A stretch of 33,419 nt of DNA, taken from positions 1 through 33,419 of the forward strand of contig JAKLLO010000036.1 of assembly GCA_023150095.1 (NCBI GenBank), given 5' to 3'. Positions 32,971-33,419 of the stretch are shown here, one piece after another; positions within the stretch are counted from its first letter, which is position 1, and each line of letters opens with the position of its first letter. Source of the DNA: Zoogloea sp. Lineage in GTDB: Bacteria > Pseudomonadota > Gammaproteobacteria > Burkholderiales > Rhodocyclaceae. A program made the position numbers and the translations under genes. The notes under the pieces are model-generated. The model was not told the origin of the DNA. It saw only the letters and a program-made list of their open reading frames with translations, and searched no databases.

Positions 32971-33419
32971 ATGGGGCGTCGCAAGTCACCGCTGGTTTCC
33001 GCGCTGGTCAAGCTGACCCGCGCCGGCATGCGCCAGGGCACGCGCATCGGCAAGGCCGCCGCGAAGCAGGGCATCAAGTCTGGCGGCGAGCTGGCCGAGC
33101 AGGCCGGGCGGATGCTGAAGGCCGTCGCCACTCCCACCGACGCCCCAAGACCGATCACCGGCGGGCGCTGGTACGACGGCCGCTGGGGCCTCGGCCCGCT
33201 GGCCATGCGGCGCTACCGGCTGTTCATCCCCACCGGCGGCAGCGCCCGCAAGCCCCTGCCGCTGCTCCTGCTGCTCCACGGCTGTGCCCAGGATACGGCG
33301 GCCTTCGCGGCGGTCACCCGGGCGGCAGTCACCGCCAAGTCCCGCGGTTTTGCGGTGCTGATGCCCGAGCAGGCCCAGGAGGCCAACCCCCAGCGCTGCT
33401 GGAACTGGTTCGGCAGCGA
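32971..33419 (+). CDS. PHB depolymerase-family esterase (5' part, continues past window)
   Basis: 149 codons are visible and the frame runs off the end. The first 60 residues are basic and Gly/Ala-rich (LTRAGMRQGTRIGKAAAKQG). Then YRLFIPTGG and LPLLLLLHGCAQDTAAFAAVT open the alpha/beta-hydrolase fold, with HGC as the oxyanion-hole region. QRCWNWFGS matches the PHB depolymerase/LpqC-type esterase family. The catalytic Ser, Asp and His lie beyond the window. There is no secretion signal, so an intracellular or granule-associated enzyme is likely, in keeping with the phasin upstream. GGGAG lies before the ATG. Confidence 0.88.
   Translation, partial: MGRRKSPLVSALVKLTRAGMRQGTRIGKAAAKQGIKSGGELAEQAGRMLKAVATPTDAPRPITGGRWYDGRWGLGPLAMRRYRLFIPTGGSARKPLPLLLLLHGCAQDTAAFAAVTRAAVTAKSRGFAVLMPEQAQEANPQRCWNWFGS

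Overview
The window reads as chromosomal DNA of a GC-rich betaproteobacterium, most likely of the Rhodocyclales (Zoogloea/Azoarcus/Thauera type). This is inferred from gene content, not from a marker gene. The pointers are a PEP-CTERM surface protein behind a sigma-54-type promoter, a phasin beside a polyhydroxybutyrate depolymerase, nitric-oxide-reductase accessory genes, abundant c-di-GMP and phosphorelay signalling, and dense high-GC coding with short gaps. I saw no rRNA, tRNA, CRISPR array, insertion sequence or prophage.

Layout. 1-3354: the 3' part of metH, a LEM-3-like GIY-YIG protein and a small exported protein in a locally AT-rich patch. 3376-5082 (minus): norE-norF-norQ behind an FNR/DNR-type box, without norCB. 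5183-9253: a response-regulator diguanylate cyclase, an ICMT-like membrane methyltransferase, a conserved-looking unknown, an AmpG-type permease and a SMUG1-type uracil-DNA glycosylase. 9254-9525: a convergent gap filled by a degenerate 42-bp tandem repeat. 9526-15285: a DUF853/HerA-type ATPase, yebC, a PEP-CTERM protein with a sigma-54-type promoter, a PilZ-like protein and the ABC-F protein YbiT. 15301-18248: a sugar-PTS EIIC membrane domain fused to an EAL phosphodiesterase, diverging from an unknown membrane protein. 18280-24409: an apparent operon of a large hybrid histidine kinase, two paralogous outer-membrane beta-barrel proteins and a short PstS-like periplasmic protein.

24432-31097 is the most unusual block. 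Minus strand: a membrane-embedded spermidine-synthase-like aminopropyltransferase translationally coupled to an exported FAD amine-oxidase-like protein. Diverging on the plus strand: DUF350, an SPFH protein with a SHOCT tail, a zinc-ribbon DUF4178 membrane protein, a 51-residue Gly/Ser-rich membrane protein and an S-adenosylmethionine decarboxylase (SpeD). The last three overlap by a few bases. Together they look like a membrane-associated system that makes decarboxylated AdoMet, transfers aminopropyl groups to an unknown acceptor and perhaps oxidises the product at the envelope. I consider this the best candidate for an undescribed system here.

31189-33419: a flavin-reductase-like protein, an unknown small protein, then phasin with a large operator-like inverted repeat and the start of a PHB-depolymerase-type esterase that runs off the window.
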